A DNA stretch of 64,000 bases from Cordia subcordata (taxonomy: Eukaryota; Streptophyta; Magnoliopsida; Boraginales; Cordiaceae), in the NCBI GenBank assembly GCA_028554755.1, contig JAPTOF010000008.1, forward strand, positions 14,923,001 through 14,987,000, written 5' to 3'. Both the position numbers and the translations under genes were made by a program. The notes beneath the pieces are model-generated. The model was not told the origin of the DNA, did not search any database, and saw only the letters and a program-made list of their open reading frames with translations. Position 1 is the stretch's first letter. Each line of letters opens with the position of its first letter. Positions 1 through 9,569 of this stretch are shown here, piece after piece.

Positions 1-2178
1 TTGAAGATCGCTTGCCAATTAAGACAATGAAATAGGCCTAACATGATGCTGTGGCCAAATAAGGCTGCATACATGTTTAAGGAACATATTCTTGGATGCT
101 CTCTCATTTGGGTCAATCTAAGGTTTCCATCACTGTGTCACATCACATGTCACAGAAAGCCAATTGAACAACCATGGATACTGATATGAGATGTGTCACT
201 ATGCAACCTAATCTCTCTTGATAAAAATCTCTGATCCTCTCCTTAGTGTAAGGCAATGATTATTCTACTGAAAGATACAGTAACTACTACTCTTTATTTT
301 ACCCTTCTACACTTGTATAGATGTTGTGGTTTGACAAGAATATAGAGACCTATCAAGTCGAAATTGCTTAGGAGCCAACCTATTTCAATTGCATCGGTCC
401 TTCAAGTCCTGAATAGAAGTAATCCACACAATAGATGCAAAAGGTCTACGTTAAGATGGAGCCTTCTATAATACCTGTTGTACCTGTGTTAGATATTCGA
501 CTCCATGAAAATGATACTGATATTTCTACCTGGTACACTTGAAGAAACATATTTAATTTACTCTCTTTCTTAGCACAGTGCTCTTTTATTATGTTTAGTG
601 AGGACTATTTGTATTTTAGTTGGGTAGAGTAACATCTTTTAGCGTGGAAACTGCAGAAAATTGCACTTCCACATTAAAAATATGGCCTGTTGTCCATATT
701 CCCGGATAAGCTTTGTCAGGTGATTTGACTGATCTAGCATTTCCAAGGCACTTGTCTACAGTGCAAACCAAGTCCAGTTTGTGTGTAGGTTAATGGAAGC
801 TTGAGCTAAAAGATGTTTAATCACAGGATGCACACCAAGTTTATGGTTTAATGAGGCTATCACTTTAAAAGTGAGAGTGGTCATTACTGTCAGAAATGTC
901 TGAACACGTGAGATGAAGTTATTGCTTATTTATTATCGCACATGTAAACCTCACATAGAGTACTTGTTACTGTTGCATTAGATCCTTTGTGGTTATCCAG
1001 CAACCAACCAAGTAAATAACCCAACTCACACAATCAAACTTAAAGTGCGCAGTATAATCTATTAGCTTGTGGTTGTTTGAACAATGTGAATCTGCTCATG
1101 CATAATGGGAAAAAGAGTTCTTTTGCCTTATAATTGACTTTGAGGCTAATTAAACTACTCATACTTTATCAAGTTTTCTGAGGTTTGTGTCAGATAATGG
1201 CCTAATGTAGGCTGTCACTGGCTTGAGCATAATGCAGCAATGTTTTCAGCTTTTCTCTGTGTAATGTTGTTACACGTGCAACAATCTTGTATAGTCCAAC
1301 TAATATGCTCTTGACACTAGAAATCTGCCAGGCTGAAGCTATTGTGATTTCTAGTTCCTTGATCACAAAATACCAATATAGCCTAACTTTCCTTTTAGCA
1401 TGCCAATTTAGCCATCCCTATTGACTTCACCAATTAGGTTAAGATTGATCCTAGAAGAGAAAGATGCTTCAGGAGCCTCAGACAAGTATGTTCTTGGACA
1501 TGTCCTGTCTTCTGAATGCTATTTTGTGATGCTTGGATTGCTGGGTGCTAGCCTTCTTATGGTCTGTGGATATCTTCATCTAACAAATATTGAGGGCGAC
1601 AGCCACTGTTAAAGTGTGGTAGATCTGACATCTTGGTAAAACCATTGTCTGAACCATGATTCCTGTGGCAATTGCATGGGTCTATCTTTGCTCTATTTCT
1701 GAGTTCCTCATTCTCATGTTCTTACAACTTTGGAGATTAAAGGGCTGACATTTATTCCGTTAAAATTGTTATTAAGTATAGAATAATTCATGCCCGAAAC
1801 CATGAAGCTAATTTGTCAGATTGCAGGAATTTTGCATCTCTTGTGGGTTGACCGATTATGTATTGATGAGAGCACTATGGGTACATCTATTAAAAGGATG
1901 CAACATACTAATAAGAGAACTGAAAATGACTGTTGTTCTGTGCTTGCTAGCAATGAACTCAACAATTGACGTTTTATAAGATTAGATATCTCTTTGAGAC
2001 ATGAAAGTTATTTTAATGCCCATTGACCTTTAAGTAACCACATTTTCAATTGACTCCAAGCAAATACGTACTTTGGTCATGGATCAATGTGATGGTAGGT
2101 TAAGGGTTGACTCAACAATATGTATCTGGTATGAGTCAGCAGGATGCTGTTATAGTTCTAGTTAGAGATGAATAAGTG
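1..2178. other. Unassigned non-coding stretch, possibly intron or upstream flank of the ABHD17-like gene
   Basis: No ORF here has recognisable homology, and the only one above 60 codons (1421-1612) is not family-like. The composition is less AT-rich than the transposon fields further right. The exon at 3650 needs upstream exons and none was recognised here, so this may be a long intron or flanking DNA. No terminal repeats or tandem arrays were seen. Confidence 0.4.
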
Positions 2179-2302
2179 TGTGAAGAATTCTGTGGTTCCG
2201 TCATAAAAACTAATTGGTTAATATGAGAAGTGACCCAAGTCCCTTATAAGGTAGTTTTATACTTTATTATTTTTCTATTTGGGAAGGGAATATATTTTAA
2301 CA
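2179..2302 (-). repeat. TRIM 1 LTR (3' LTR in minus orientation)
   Basis: 124-bp LTR. On the minus strand it starts TGTTAAAATATATTCC directly after the purine tract. It differs from its partner at 2666-2789 by scattered substitutions with no net length change. Confidence 0.92.
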
Positions 2303-2310
2303 CCCCCTTT
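2303..2310 (-). promoter_or_regulatory. Polypurine tract of TRIM 1
   Basis: Minus-strand AAAGGGGG abuts the TG of the LTR, the position and composition expected of a plus-strand priming site. Confidence 0.8.
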
Positions 2311-2367
2311 ACGTGTGATCCGGAACCAGAACCAAGAACAGCCAGAAATGCCGAAAACCAATAACAA

Positions 2368-2607
2368 GTGCTCAAACGAGCCCATAAACCAAGAACCAAG
2401 AACAAGTATTTAAACGAGCCAAAGAACCAAGAAAGGTGCTCAAACGAGCCAAAGAACCAAGAAAGGTGCTCAAACGAGCCAAAGAACCAAGAAAGGTGCT
2501 GAAACGAGCCAAAGAACCAAGAAAGGTGCTCAAACGAGCCAAAGAACCAAGAAAGGTGCTCAAACGAGCCAAAGAACCAAGAAAGGTGCTCAAATGAGCC
2601 AAAGAGC
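2368..2607. repeat. 30-bp minisatellite inside TRIM 1
   Basis: About seven tandem copies of a 30-bp unit containing AAACGAGCCAAAGAACCAAG. Central copies (2412-2591) are nearly identical, and the edge copies are degenerate (one near 2369 carries an extra segment, the last near 2592 is truncated). Because 30 is divisible by 3, stop-free frames run through the array, giving a repetitive minus-strand ORF (2244-2666) with a 10-residue period. There are no spacers, so this is not a CRISPR array. Confidence 0.93.
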
Positions 2608-2654
2608 AAAGGCGGTGTCACACATGCACAATGCGAACTGGGCCCAAGACTCAA

Positions 2655-2665
2655 CTCTAATACCA
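2655..2665 (-). promoter_or_regulatory. Primer-binding site of TRIM 1
   Basis: Minus-strand TGGTATTAGAG directly follows the 5' LTR. It matches the plant initiator-Met tRNA complement TGGTATCAGAG with one C-to-T change. Confidence 0.85.
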
Positions 2666-2789
2666 TGTGAAGGATCCTGAGATTCCACCATAAAAACTAA
2701 TTGGTTAATATGAGAAGTGGCCTAGAACCCTTATAAGGTGGTTTTATACTTTATTATTTTTTCATGTGGAAGGGGAATATATTTCAACA
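2666..2789 (-). repeat. TRIM 1 LTR (5' LTR in minus orientation)
   Basis: 124-bp LTR partner of 2179-2302. Its inner edge abuts the primer-binding site and its outer edge abuts the AAGTG target duplication. Confidence 0.92.
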
Positions 2790-3380
2790 AAGTGGTACCA
2801 AGTGGTGTTTGATCATTTTTAGTAAAGGATGCTGCTGTAGGCTTCGAAGTTTACTTTGTGTAATCTAGTGTCGTTAGGTTCCTTCTCTAAATGGTTTCTC
2901 ACCATTAGTTGTTCCCTTATGCCATTAATGTTGTCAGTCTCATCAATTAATCATTTCTTTGGTCTCTCTAAAAGCAAAGAAGAGGCTATTTTTCAGAGGT
3001 CGTTTGTAAATTGATGATGAAGCGCGCAGCACTTGTAAAAGGTTCTGTAACATAGAAGCCACATTAACATGTTCCACAAAATATAGCAATTCTATGGTAG
3101 TAATACCAGACAACTTATCAGCAAAAGAAGGGTATATAGAATACCAAAAAAATGTAATTCTTTCTCATTTTATTTTCTTCTTAAATTTCATGAACTTACC
3201 TAAAAACTCTGTCATCTTTTATATTCTATCCATAAGCAGGAGGCCATTTGCTAAACTGATCGAATATATCCACTTAACTGCACCTTTCAATGATTATTTG
3301 TAGATTGCAAATGCAGGTAATATGCCTAAAATCTAAATTATTAATTAATTGGTTATTATCCTTTGGTTTCTTTTTGGGTT

Positions 3381-3394
3381 GGGGGGGGGGGGGG
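3381..3394. repeat. Poly-G run
   Basis: Fourteen consecutive G residues in an otherwise AT-rich intron-like stretch just upstream of the ABHD17-like exon. It is a mutable and sequencing-error-prone homopolymer with G-quadruplex potential. Confidence 0.9.
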
Positions 3395-3649
3395 AGTTGG
3401 ACACCTTTCTACTGGAGTATATAAACTTGGTTATCATGCAATTGTTCTGATATTATTGTGGTTTATGTACCACAAGACGGATTGGGACAGTTTTAAACTG
3501 CATTACTGGAAGATTCATAAATCTGGATTCTGCTTAGCATTTCTTATATGATTTCTGATTCTCCTATTGCCCACTTGCAGGGATTCACCTGCTTGTGTGG
3601 ATTACTCTTTGTGCTTGCAGTATTTACGAGTTTCGTTCATGAATTGCAG

Positions 3650-3910
3650 GGTACAAATGATGACATTGTTGACTTGTCCCATGGTAAGCGACTGTGGGAG
3701 CTTGCTAAAGAGAAGTATGATCCTTTATGGGTCCAAGGTGGAGGACATTGTAACCTTGAGACTTTCCCCGAGTACATTAAACACTTGCGCAAGTTTGTGA
3801 ATGCAATGGAGAAACAATCCTTCAGCAAGCGAAGTAAGGGGCAACTTAGTCAATCACCAAGTATAACAGAATCCAGAAACAACAAGTGCTTGAGATTCAG
3901 GAAGAGATAA
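3650..3910 (+). CDS. C-terminal exon of an ABHD17-like alpha/beta hydrolase
   Basis: The exon begins after a splice acceptor (gaattgcag, ending 3649) with Gly-Thr-Asn-Asp-Asp-Ile-Val-Asp and continues Leu-Ser-His-Gly-Lys. This is the acid-residue segment of the plant ABHD17-like serine hydrolases. The segment [20 protein letters not shown] follows and supplies the catalytic His. The tail ends NKCLRFRKR and TAA at 3908-3910. Animal ABHD17 enzymes depalmitoylate membrane proteins; the role of the plant homologues is less clear. The nucleophile Ser (GxSxG) must lie in an upstream exon, which I could not find in 1-3649, so the gene is partial or its upstream exons lie before the window. The ORF reads in frame back to 3548, but that extension is hydrophobic, unlike the family and most likely intron. 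The exon has no stops or frameshifts, so it looks functional. Confidence 0.85.
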   Translation, partial: GTNDDIVDLSHGKRLWELAKEKYDPLWVQGGGHCNLETFPEYIKHLRKFVNAMEKQSFSKRSKGQLSQSPSITESRNNKCLRFRKR

Positions 3911-4620
3911 CTCATGATTGTCATAATGGGAAAATCTTTTATTGCCAGATTCACCATCATTAATCAAGGTACAATCTTCTTATCATTATTGATCTACATC
4001 CGGTCAATAAGCTCAGCTGGCAATCTGATATTGAAAAATGGGAGCTGCTGTGATCCTCTAGGTGTTTATGTGATCCAGATCATGCACACGTTGCTATATA
4101 AATTATGAAGAACTGGAAATCGGATTCAGCACTCGAGTAGCTATTTCTTCTGACCTCCAAAAAGTCGTTTGATGTCGCTTGATGTTTGATTAGACAAGTT
4201 AGATCTGAGTAGAATCTGTTGTAATTGCTAAAAGAAAAGAAAGTGAAAAATGCGTGTCGTCTTATCTGTTCCTAACTTCCAGCCACAAGAATTTTTCCTG
4301 TACATCCATTTTACAATTCTAAGTTATCTGCTTTCCATGTTATCACTGCAGAAATTTGTTATAATATCTGGAACAAGAAAACATAATAATAGCCCGAAAA
4401 TTACTTTTCTGATCACTGAAGTTATCTTGGTTATGACGCTACTTTAGCATCCTCTAAACTGTTTCATCTTAGGAAGACTGATGTGCTGTTTCCACAATTG
4501 CAGTTGAATAAAGGCCATTAGATGTGTGCATGTTTTGCATTGTGCCTCTGAAATCTGAACTTGTGTTGTGTATTGTGAATTTCTGTCTCTCACCTAAACA
4601 GAGATTGTATATTCAAAAAA
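3911..4620 (+). other. Probable 3' UTR of the ABHD17-like gene with poly(A) signal
   Basis: T-rich non-coding DNA follows the stop codon. A canonical AATAAA lies at 4507-4512, about 600 bases downstream. Short ORFs here (3914-4108, 4250-4447) have no family character. The transcript end is inferred. Confidence 0.5.
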
Positions 4621-4877
4621 TAATTATGAAGCATGCAAAAAATACGCAAATCCAATTAAAAGAGAACATGTTCCTATCACATTAGTAATGATAACGGGTT
4701 ACCATCTCATTTAGAAGGACAAGCGATATCCGTTATTTAAATTTTTTCCTCCACTGAAACTTATTGACATATTAATAGGATGAGGGCCAAAGAGAAAAGG
4801 GAAGTCACAGCACTTTTCTGATCAAGGGAAGGCCAGCAAATAATTTAATCTCCATATAGGGCAACACTATTTAGAAG

Positions 4878-4994
4878 GTGTCGTGTTTGGCAGTGCTTAT
4901 TTTAGGCGCTCATAAGTCTTTTTATAAGAAGTTGGAGAATTGTTTTTTTTATTTTGAGTGCTAAATAGGCACAGCCAAATAGGTTGTCAGACAC
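4878..4994. mobile_element. Possible short MITE
   Basis: About 117 bp with imperfect terminal inverted repeats: the left part reads GTGTCGTGTTTGGCAGTGC and the right end carries the matching GCCAAATAGG...GACAC. The TGTTTGGC motif resembles the other MITE ends in this window. No clear target duplication was found. Confidence 0.35.
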
Positions 4995-5221
4995 TTGAGC
5001 ACTTTCCGAATTAATATAGTATCCAAATACTCTGGTGACACAGAGAGATTTCTGAAACATTATAATCATAGTAGAAGCACAGAAAGTTAACATAGCTTAT
5101 TTATAGTTTAAAATGTGCAGATCTCTTTCCCTCTTCTTGTTATGTTGAGACAAGCTAAGGATGTTTAGCTACTAAAATATACTATCACCATAATGATATG
5201 CGTTTAAAGTGCATGTATTGA

Positions 5222-5492
5222 TGCTCAGTTTGGTATAAGTTTATTATAAGATACTTATCTTATTTGATGTTTTATATAAAGTATGATTTTTGAGTTTTCA
5301 TAACATATTTGTGATAATATATTTTATTTATAGTTGTAATAAATAAGTCAAGGATAGATTACTTATGTCTTATAAATACAAAAATAAGACATCATATCAC
5401 AAATATCTTATGAAAGCTTAAAACAAACCATAATTTGTAACAAATGTCAAATAAGATAAGCACCTTAAAATAAGCTTATACCAAATAGAGCA
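5222..5492. mobile_element. Tourist-like MITE, family A copy 1 (271 bp)
   Basis: Terminal inverted repeats of about 44 bp with mismatches: the left end starts TGCTCAGTTTGGTATAAG and the right end finishes CTTATACCAAATAGAGCA. A 3-bp direct repeat TGA flanks both sides (5219-5221, 5493-5495). That fits the 3-bp target duplication of PIF/Harbinger elements, although TTA or TAA is usual. It has no coding capacity. A second copy of exactly the same length lies at 40915-41185 and confirms the family. Confidence 0.8.
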
Positions 5493-5806
5493 TGAATATA
5501 ACCGTGTATGGTAATTGAATATGCAAAAATGATAATCTAAAAATGCCTAAAAATGCTTTTCCGCATCTATTTTAGGTTGATTAACTAATAAGATGGAGTA
5601 ATGTTATAAGTCACCTTTTTTACAATCACCCTTTGTTATTTCTGATGTAGTGTCTTAATTTTCATGCCAACTAAATAGGTTTTTCATGTCTGTCCTACTA
5701 ATTTAATTTTCTCTTTCTTAATTAATTAATTTTCTTTCACTCAATCCTTTTCTCTTTTTTGTTTGAAATCCTTTTCTCCTTCATTTGGCGCCTCTTTGGA
5801 TTGACT
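5493..5806. other. AT-rich spacer without recognised features
   Basis: Low-complexity T-rich and A-rich DNA between a MITE and a solo LTR. I see no genes, inverted repeats or tandem arrays that I can support. Confidence 0.5.
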
Positions 5807-7264
5807 TCCATTGGCTTTATATTATATTAACTTGTGTTTTGATGATGCAAATTATGATTGAGATTATATACGTTTGAATTGAATGCTTTGATTTGCTAAT
5901 ATTCCTTGTGAGATTGTTGCATAAATTGATTAATAAGGAAATTATTAGAAGAGAAAACTAGAATTGCTTGCTTTGTATATCTTTATCACAGCTTAAAGTT
6001 TACACAATATCGGATATTATGAAAAGTTCAAGAATGTTTGTGAAATAGAAGATGGGTTATAAGGAGGAGACAATCCAACATAAGGGGTACCGACTAGTAC
6101 TCTATTATGTTTAGCCTTAGAAAACAACTTAGAGCTCTCAATAGTATGATTTTCTTGAACCATTTATTGCATATGTGCGTCCACTCATGTTTTGAGAAGT
6201 GTAAAATGCCTTTGAAATGTTTCTATCTTTGCTCGTATCTTAAAACCTTCAAAGTACTTGTATAACATGTTTCTTGATCTTAAAATTGCATGTTTTAACT
6301 CTCTTTGAAGTGGTTTTTAGTTGCCAAATACACTTGATCTTCGAAAGAGTTCAATAAACATGTTTGCAAATTGAAATGATATATTCTAGATCAATTGGTC
6401 ACCCTAGTTGGTCGACCAATATGCTAAGAGGGTGACTAGTCAGTACAGAAACAAGGGACCTTGCAAAAACACTTTCTGGCCTTGCCAATCCATCTAGTCG
6501 GTCAATTGACTGAGGCCACTAACAAAGGTAGAGTGCTCTGGAGGTACCAATCACCTTAACCAGTTGATTGGATCCCTTACCGGCAACTTCTAGATTTTAA
6601 AATCTTTTTGACTGTTGTTAGTACATTGGGCTGCCTATGTGTAATCCATTTCATCTCATTTACTCCCCTCACCTAAAAAATCATTCTAGAGCATTTCTAA
6701 GCTTTTTTGTTCTCTTTCGAACACATCTTGAGTTTGGAAATCATCATTCTTGGGCTATAATTCATCAGATCTTTAAACAACAAGAGCTTACTTTTGCTAT
6801 ATCTACTTCTTAGAGTTGTAACCCTAAATGCTTTCAATTTCTTCAATTATTGCTTTAAATGCACACTCTTGAGCTAGGATTAGATTGTGAGTTTCTTATA
6901 TAGCAATAGAGAGTGTGGGAAATCCTTGGTGAGGCCCTCACTAAGGCTCTTTGAAGGAGGCTTCAAAGAAGAGTATGGTTAGTTTTTGCTTCACAAACTT
7001 TTGAAGAAGCATATTAGTGGAGTTGATTGAAGTGCCAAGAAGAGTATCCTTAAGTGGTGGATATAAGTAAGGTTGATTCATCTAAAAATCAGTTTTGTTT
7101 TCTTCTCTTTCCTTACTATTTAGCTATTCCTTTGTATTGCCTGTTACATGTTTGATATGTTGCTTAAGTGACCATCTTTACTTTTTTATTGTGTTTTTAT
7201 TTCTAAATTTAGTTATAAACTTAATTCATCTCTCCCCCCTTTTAAAGTTTATTTGCCTCCCATA
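5807..7264 (+). mobile_element. Solo LTR of a Sirevirus-type Ty1/copia element
   Basis: The stretch aligns along its whole length with the LTR at 53206-56360 once that copy's insertion is removed (1458 versus about 1428 bp). Shared landmarks include AAGGGGTACCGACTAGT, a GGTCGACC-rich segment near 6400-6570 and the shared 3' end ...TTATTTGCCTCCCATA. No primer-binding site or gag follows, so this is a solo LTR made by LTR-LTR recombination, or an isolated fragment. The 5' edge is set by alignment with the other copy, since the terminal TG has decayed, and no convincing target duplication remains. Confidence 0.78.
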
Positions 7265-8118
7265 GTTTTTTTTTTTAATGAAAAGTTTCTTTTTTTGCTG
7301 AGAAAAATATATCTTTTTATAATAAGTATTTTGATTTGATTTTTTAAAAAAGTTGAAACTCTAGAAAAAAAAACTAACATTTAACTTTTTCTAGAAGTCA
7401 TAAATTTCAGTTTCTCAAAAAATAAATTTTTATTCAAAAAAATTTATAGAAAAAACCTTTTGTTAAAAAAAAAATTTCATTCAACACGAGCGTTTAACCA
7501 ATATTAGCCATTATCAAACTTATTTTTCCTTTCATTTTTCACTTGCCAACCCACCATCAATATAAAGTTGTTCATAAGTTTTTATATCCAAACTTAGTAT
7601 CAACTATTAATTTGGGGATTCAATGAATTCCTTATTTCTTTTTGCTTACCCATACAACCAACACTAATTCCACCGGACATCAACTACTTAATGGTGGGCA
7701 ACACCATGTGTGGTTTACCATTCCAATTGACTTTTATAATGAATTGACTTTTATAATGAAACTATATTGATTTAAAATTATATATGAATACTAGTATAAG
7801 AAGCCACTCTTATTAGCCATTGACCATCTACTTCCAGAACCAAGACATGACTAATCCAAATGCAAGTAAAAAAGGCGCAATTTAACCTGAGCTAGAATTA
7901 TTAAACACTACATTTAGAAAATGAGTATAATAAGAGTGAATTTTAGTATTGGATAAATAGTTTAAGGCTGACAACCGAAATAGAGAAAACCGCAAGCACC
8001 CGTAGATTTTGCCGTTAGCCGAAATAGAGAAAACCGCAAGCATCACTCAGTCGCGCGGATCAGTTAATTACTAGCTCCATTACCGATCACTAACCAAACA
8101 TAAAGATTTTTTGCATTA
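7265..8118. other. AT-rich stretch without recognised genes
   Basis: It holds homopolymer A/T runs, an isolated AATATTAGCCATTATCAAAC (7499-7518) that is the reverse complement of the repeat motif at 19800-21220, and a short direct duplication of AATTGACTTTTATAATG near 7726-7760. Nothing else can be assigned. Confidence 0.45.
7975..8042. repeat. Short direct repeat, 24 bp, period 44
   Basis: Units at 7975-7998 and 8019-8042 begin CCGAAATAGAGAAAACCGC. They lie just upstream of the cysteine-rich relic and could be promoter or UTR remnants, but no function can be assigned. Confidence 0.85.
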
Positions 8119-8385
8119 GCTGCTGCTGCTGATGTTGATTGTGGTTTATGGGGTTGCACAGTATGGAACTCAGATAGATTTTGTTCTTCTGGCTGCAATT
8201 GTCTACCAATTGTCATTGGGCTTTAGGGCTTTTGTGTGCACATAAATGAGCTTAGGCAAGATGCCATAACTCGTCGTATTTCTCATCCTGACTGCATTAG
8301 CAAGGATGGTGCAGGCTAGTGCTTTCGCATTATTGACACTCAATTTGGGGTTTGTCTTGGAGATGTGAAATCTAAATCCGTATAA
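8119..8385 (+). pseudogene. Cysteine-rich knottin-like exon, possibly albumin-1-related, with two in-frame stops
   Basis: After an intron acceptor (TTTTTTGCATTAG, ending 8119) one frame runs 88 codons to TAA at 8383-8385, broken by TAG at 8224-8226 and 8317-8319. It opens with an Ala-rich run like the end of a signal peptide. Cysteines follow at codons 8, 13, 22, 26, 28 and 39; the C-X-C pair and the Gly-Phe-Cys after a hydrophobic stretch recall the inhibitor-cystine-knot domain of legume albumin-1 peptides (leginsulin, an insect-active knottin). A second part contains His-Pro-Asp-Cys and two further cysteines, as the albumin-1 'a' chain might. No upstream signal-peptide exon was found. Seen directly: the cysteine pattern, acceptor and stops. 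Inferred: the family. It could be chance or another small secreted family. As it stands it is broken. Confidence 0.3.
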
Positions 8386-8657
8386 AATTAAGATTCAACA
8401 AATTTAACTTTATAGTATCATAATATTATGAATAAAAATAAATTATCTTATTATAATTATATTTGTTCATAATGTTATAATATTATAATATTCGTTCACA
8501 TTTGAGCTGTGTGATTTGAAAAATCATTGTTTGGAGCACAAGTCTTTATGTAATATATATAGGGCTAAAGTCACTTATTTATGGACACGAGTTTGTTCAA
8601 TTTCTCAAATGAGTCTCCTGAAGTTCAATTATTTAAGGACATTTAATCCCTTCACAT

Positions 8658-8777
8658 TGTGAAGAATCTTGGAGTTCCATTCTTAAAACTAATTGATCAA
8701 TGAAAGAAGTAGCCGAATCTTATTAAGTGGTCTTGAAATTTATTAACTTTTTATGTGGGAGAAATAATACTCTAACA
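8658..8777 (-). repeat. TRIM 2 LTR (3' LTR in minus orientation)
   Basis: 120 bp, TG...CA. It aligns with the TRIM 1 LTRs, for example the shared CTTAAAACTAATTG-type core and the ACTCTAACA end. Confidence 0.88.
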
Positions 8778-8892
8778 CTTCCCATCACGTGTGACTTAAT
8801 TTGATAATTGAAGAAGGGTCACACGTGAATGAAAAAGGATTACATGTGGACAAATATAACTAGCCTAACCTATAATCTGGGCTCTAATGCCA

Positions 8893-8952
8893 TATGAAGA
8901 ATCTTAGAGTTCTATCCTTAAAACCAATTAGTCAATGGGAGGAGGAGCTCAG
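8893..8952 (-). repeat. TRIM 2 LTR, first part; second part at 12488-12553
   Basis: 60 bp before the chromovirus insertion and 66 bp after it make one complete LTR. The joint falls in GGAGGAGCTCAG / CCAGGCTCTTATT. Confidence 0.85.
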
Positions 8953-9511
8953 TGTCACGCCCTTCCGATGGAGACGCCACAGAGGCAGCAAGATGGCAAG
9001 ATCGAGGCTTGCACAGAGGCATACGGGGCACTTTCCCATGCTAGCGCAACCCCGATGATGCAGGCGCCATGCGAGCAACCGTGTGGCAAGGATGACAAGG
9101 CTTGTTCGGATGCACCCATGGCACTTCCCCCCAGGAAAGATCTAGAAAATAAACTAGATAGGGATAATATCAATCTCTTTTGATTAAGGGATTATTATTT
9201 GTGATTGATTGTAAATATCCATGATTAGGGTAGAATAATCTAGAATCTCATATAGCCATTAGATTGAAATCATCTTAGCCATTCATTAGATGAGAAGCAT
9301 GTATAAATAGCCTAACTTTTTCATTCGTAAGACACAGAAAAGCTTGCGAGTAATACAAAAGTCTTATTCTCTCAACTCTTTACTTCCGCTGCTTTATTAT
9401 TTGCTTTGCTAAGCCTCTTGTTCGTGATTTTCAGGCTGACTTAGCCACTTTTGCTGTAGAAAAGTGTCTAAGTGCCACACGCAGCGCTTAGATTAGGCTA
9501 AGGGCGCGACA
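8953..9511 (+). repeat. Chromovirus 5' LTR
   Basis: 559 bp. A TATA box (TATAAATA, 9302-9309) marks a likely Pol II start downstream, as in the 3' LTR (12278-12285). Confidence 0.92.
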
Positions 9512-9531
9512 AGTGGCTACCAGAGCCAAGG
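9512..9531 (+). promoter_or_regulatory. Primer-binding region of the chromovirus
   Basis: The LTR is followed by AGTGGCTACCAGAGCCAAGG. It resembles the initiator-Met site (TGGTATCAGAGCC) with a few changes, so it may be a diverged or mutated site. Confidence 0.5.
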
Positions 9532-9569
9532 TTACATGTAAGGTGTTTGTAATTTTGCTCCTTTGAAGG

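Larger units (their letters stand above)
2179..2789 (-). mobile_element. TRIM 1: complete terminal-repeat retrotransposon in miniature (611 bp)
   Basis: Two 124-bp direct repeats (2179-2302 and 2666-2789) start TGTGAAG and end AACA, so each is a TG...CA LTR. Identical 5-bp target duplications AAGTG flank the element at 2174-2178 and 2790-2794. Read on the minus strand, the right LTR is followed directly by TGGTATTAGAG, the initiator-Met tRNA primer site with one change, and the left LTR is preceded by the polypurine tract AAAGGGGG. The internal 363 bp hold a 30-bp minisatellite and no gag or pol. This is the standard TRIM structure: non-autonomous and dependent on proteins made elsewhere. A second member of the family lies at 8658-12553. 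Confidence 0.93.

Noticed and set aside
480..530. Possible upstream ABHD17 exon (a Pro-Val-Leu-like stretch followed by acidic residues)
   Set aside because: Only a few residues match by chance, no splice sites fit, and the neighbouring residues are unlike the family.
2368..2607. CRISPR-like array
   Set aside because: The 30-bp units are contiguous with no spacers and sit inside a plant TRIM.
2244..2666. 140-codon minus-strand ORF with a 10-residue repeat (and its 76-codon partner at 2372-2602)
   Set aside because: It is the translation of the 30-bp minisatellite; a unit divisible by three keeps frames open. No start context or homology.
3548..3649. In-frame N-terminal extension of the ABHD17 exon from ATG 3548
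   Set aside because: It reads through the splice acceptor, is hydrophobic and has no family match; most likely intron.
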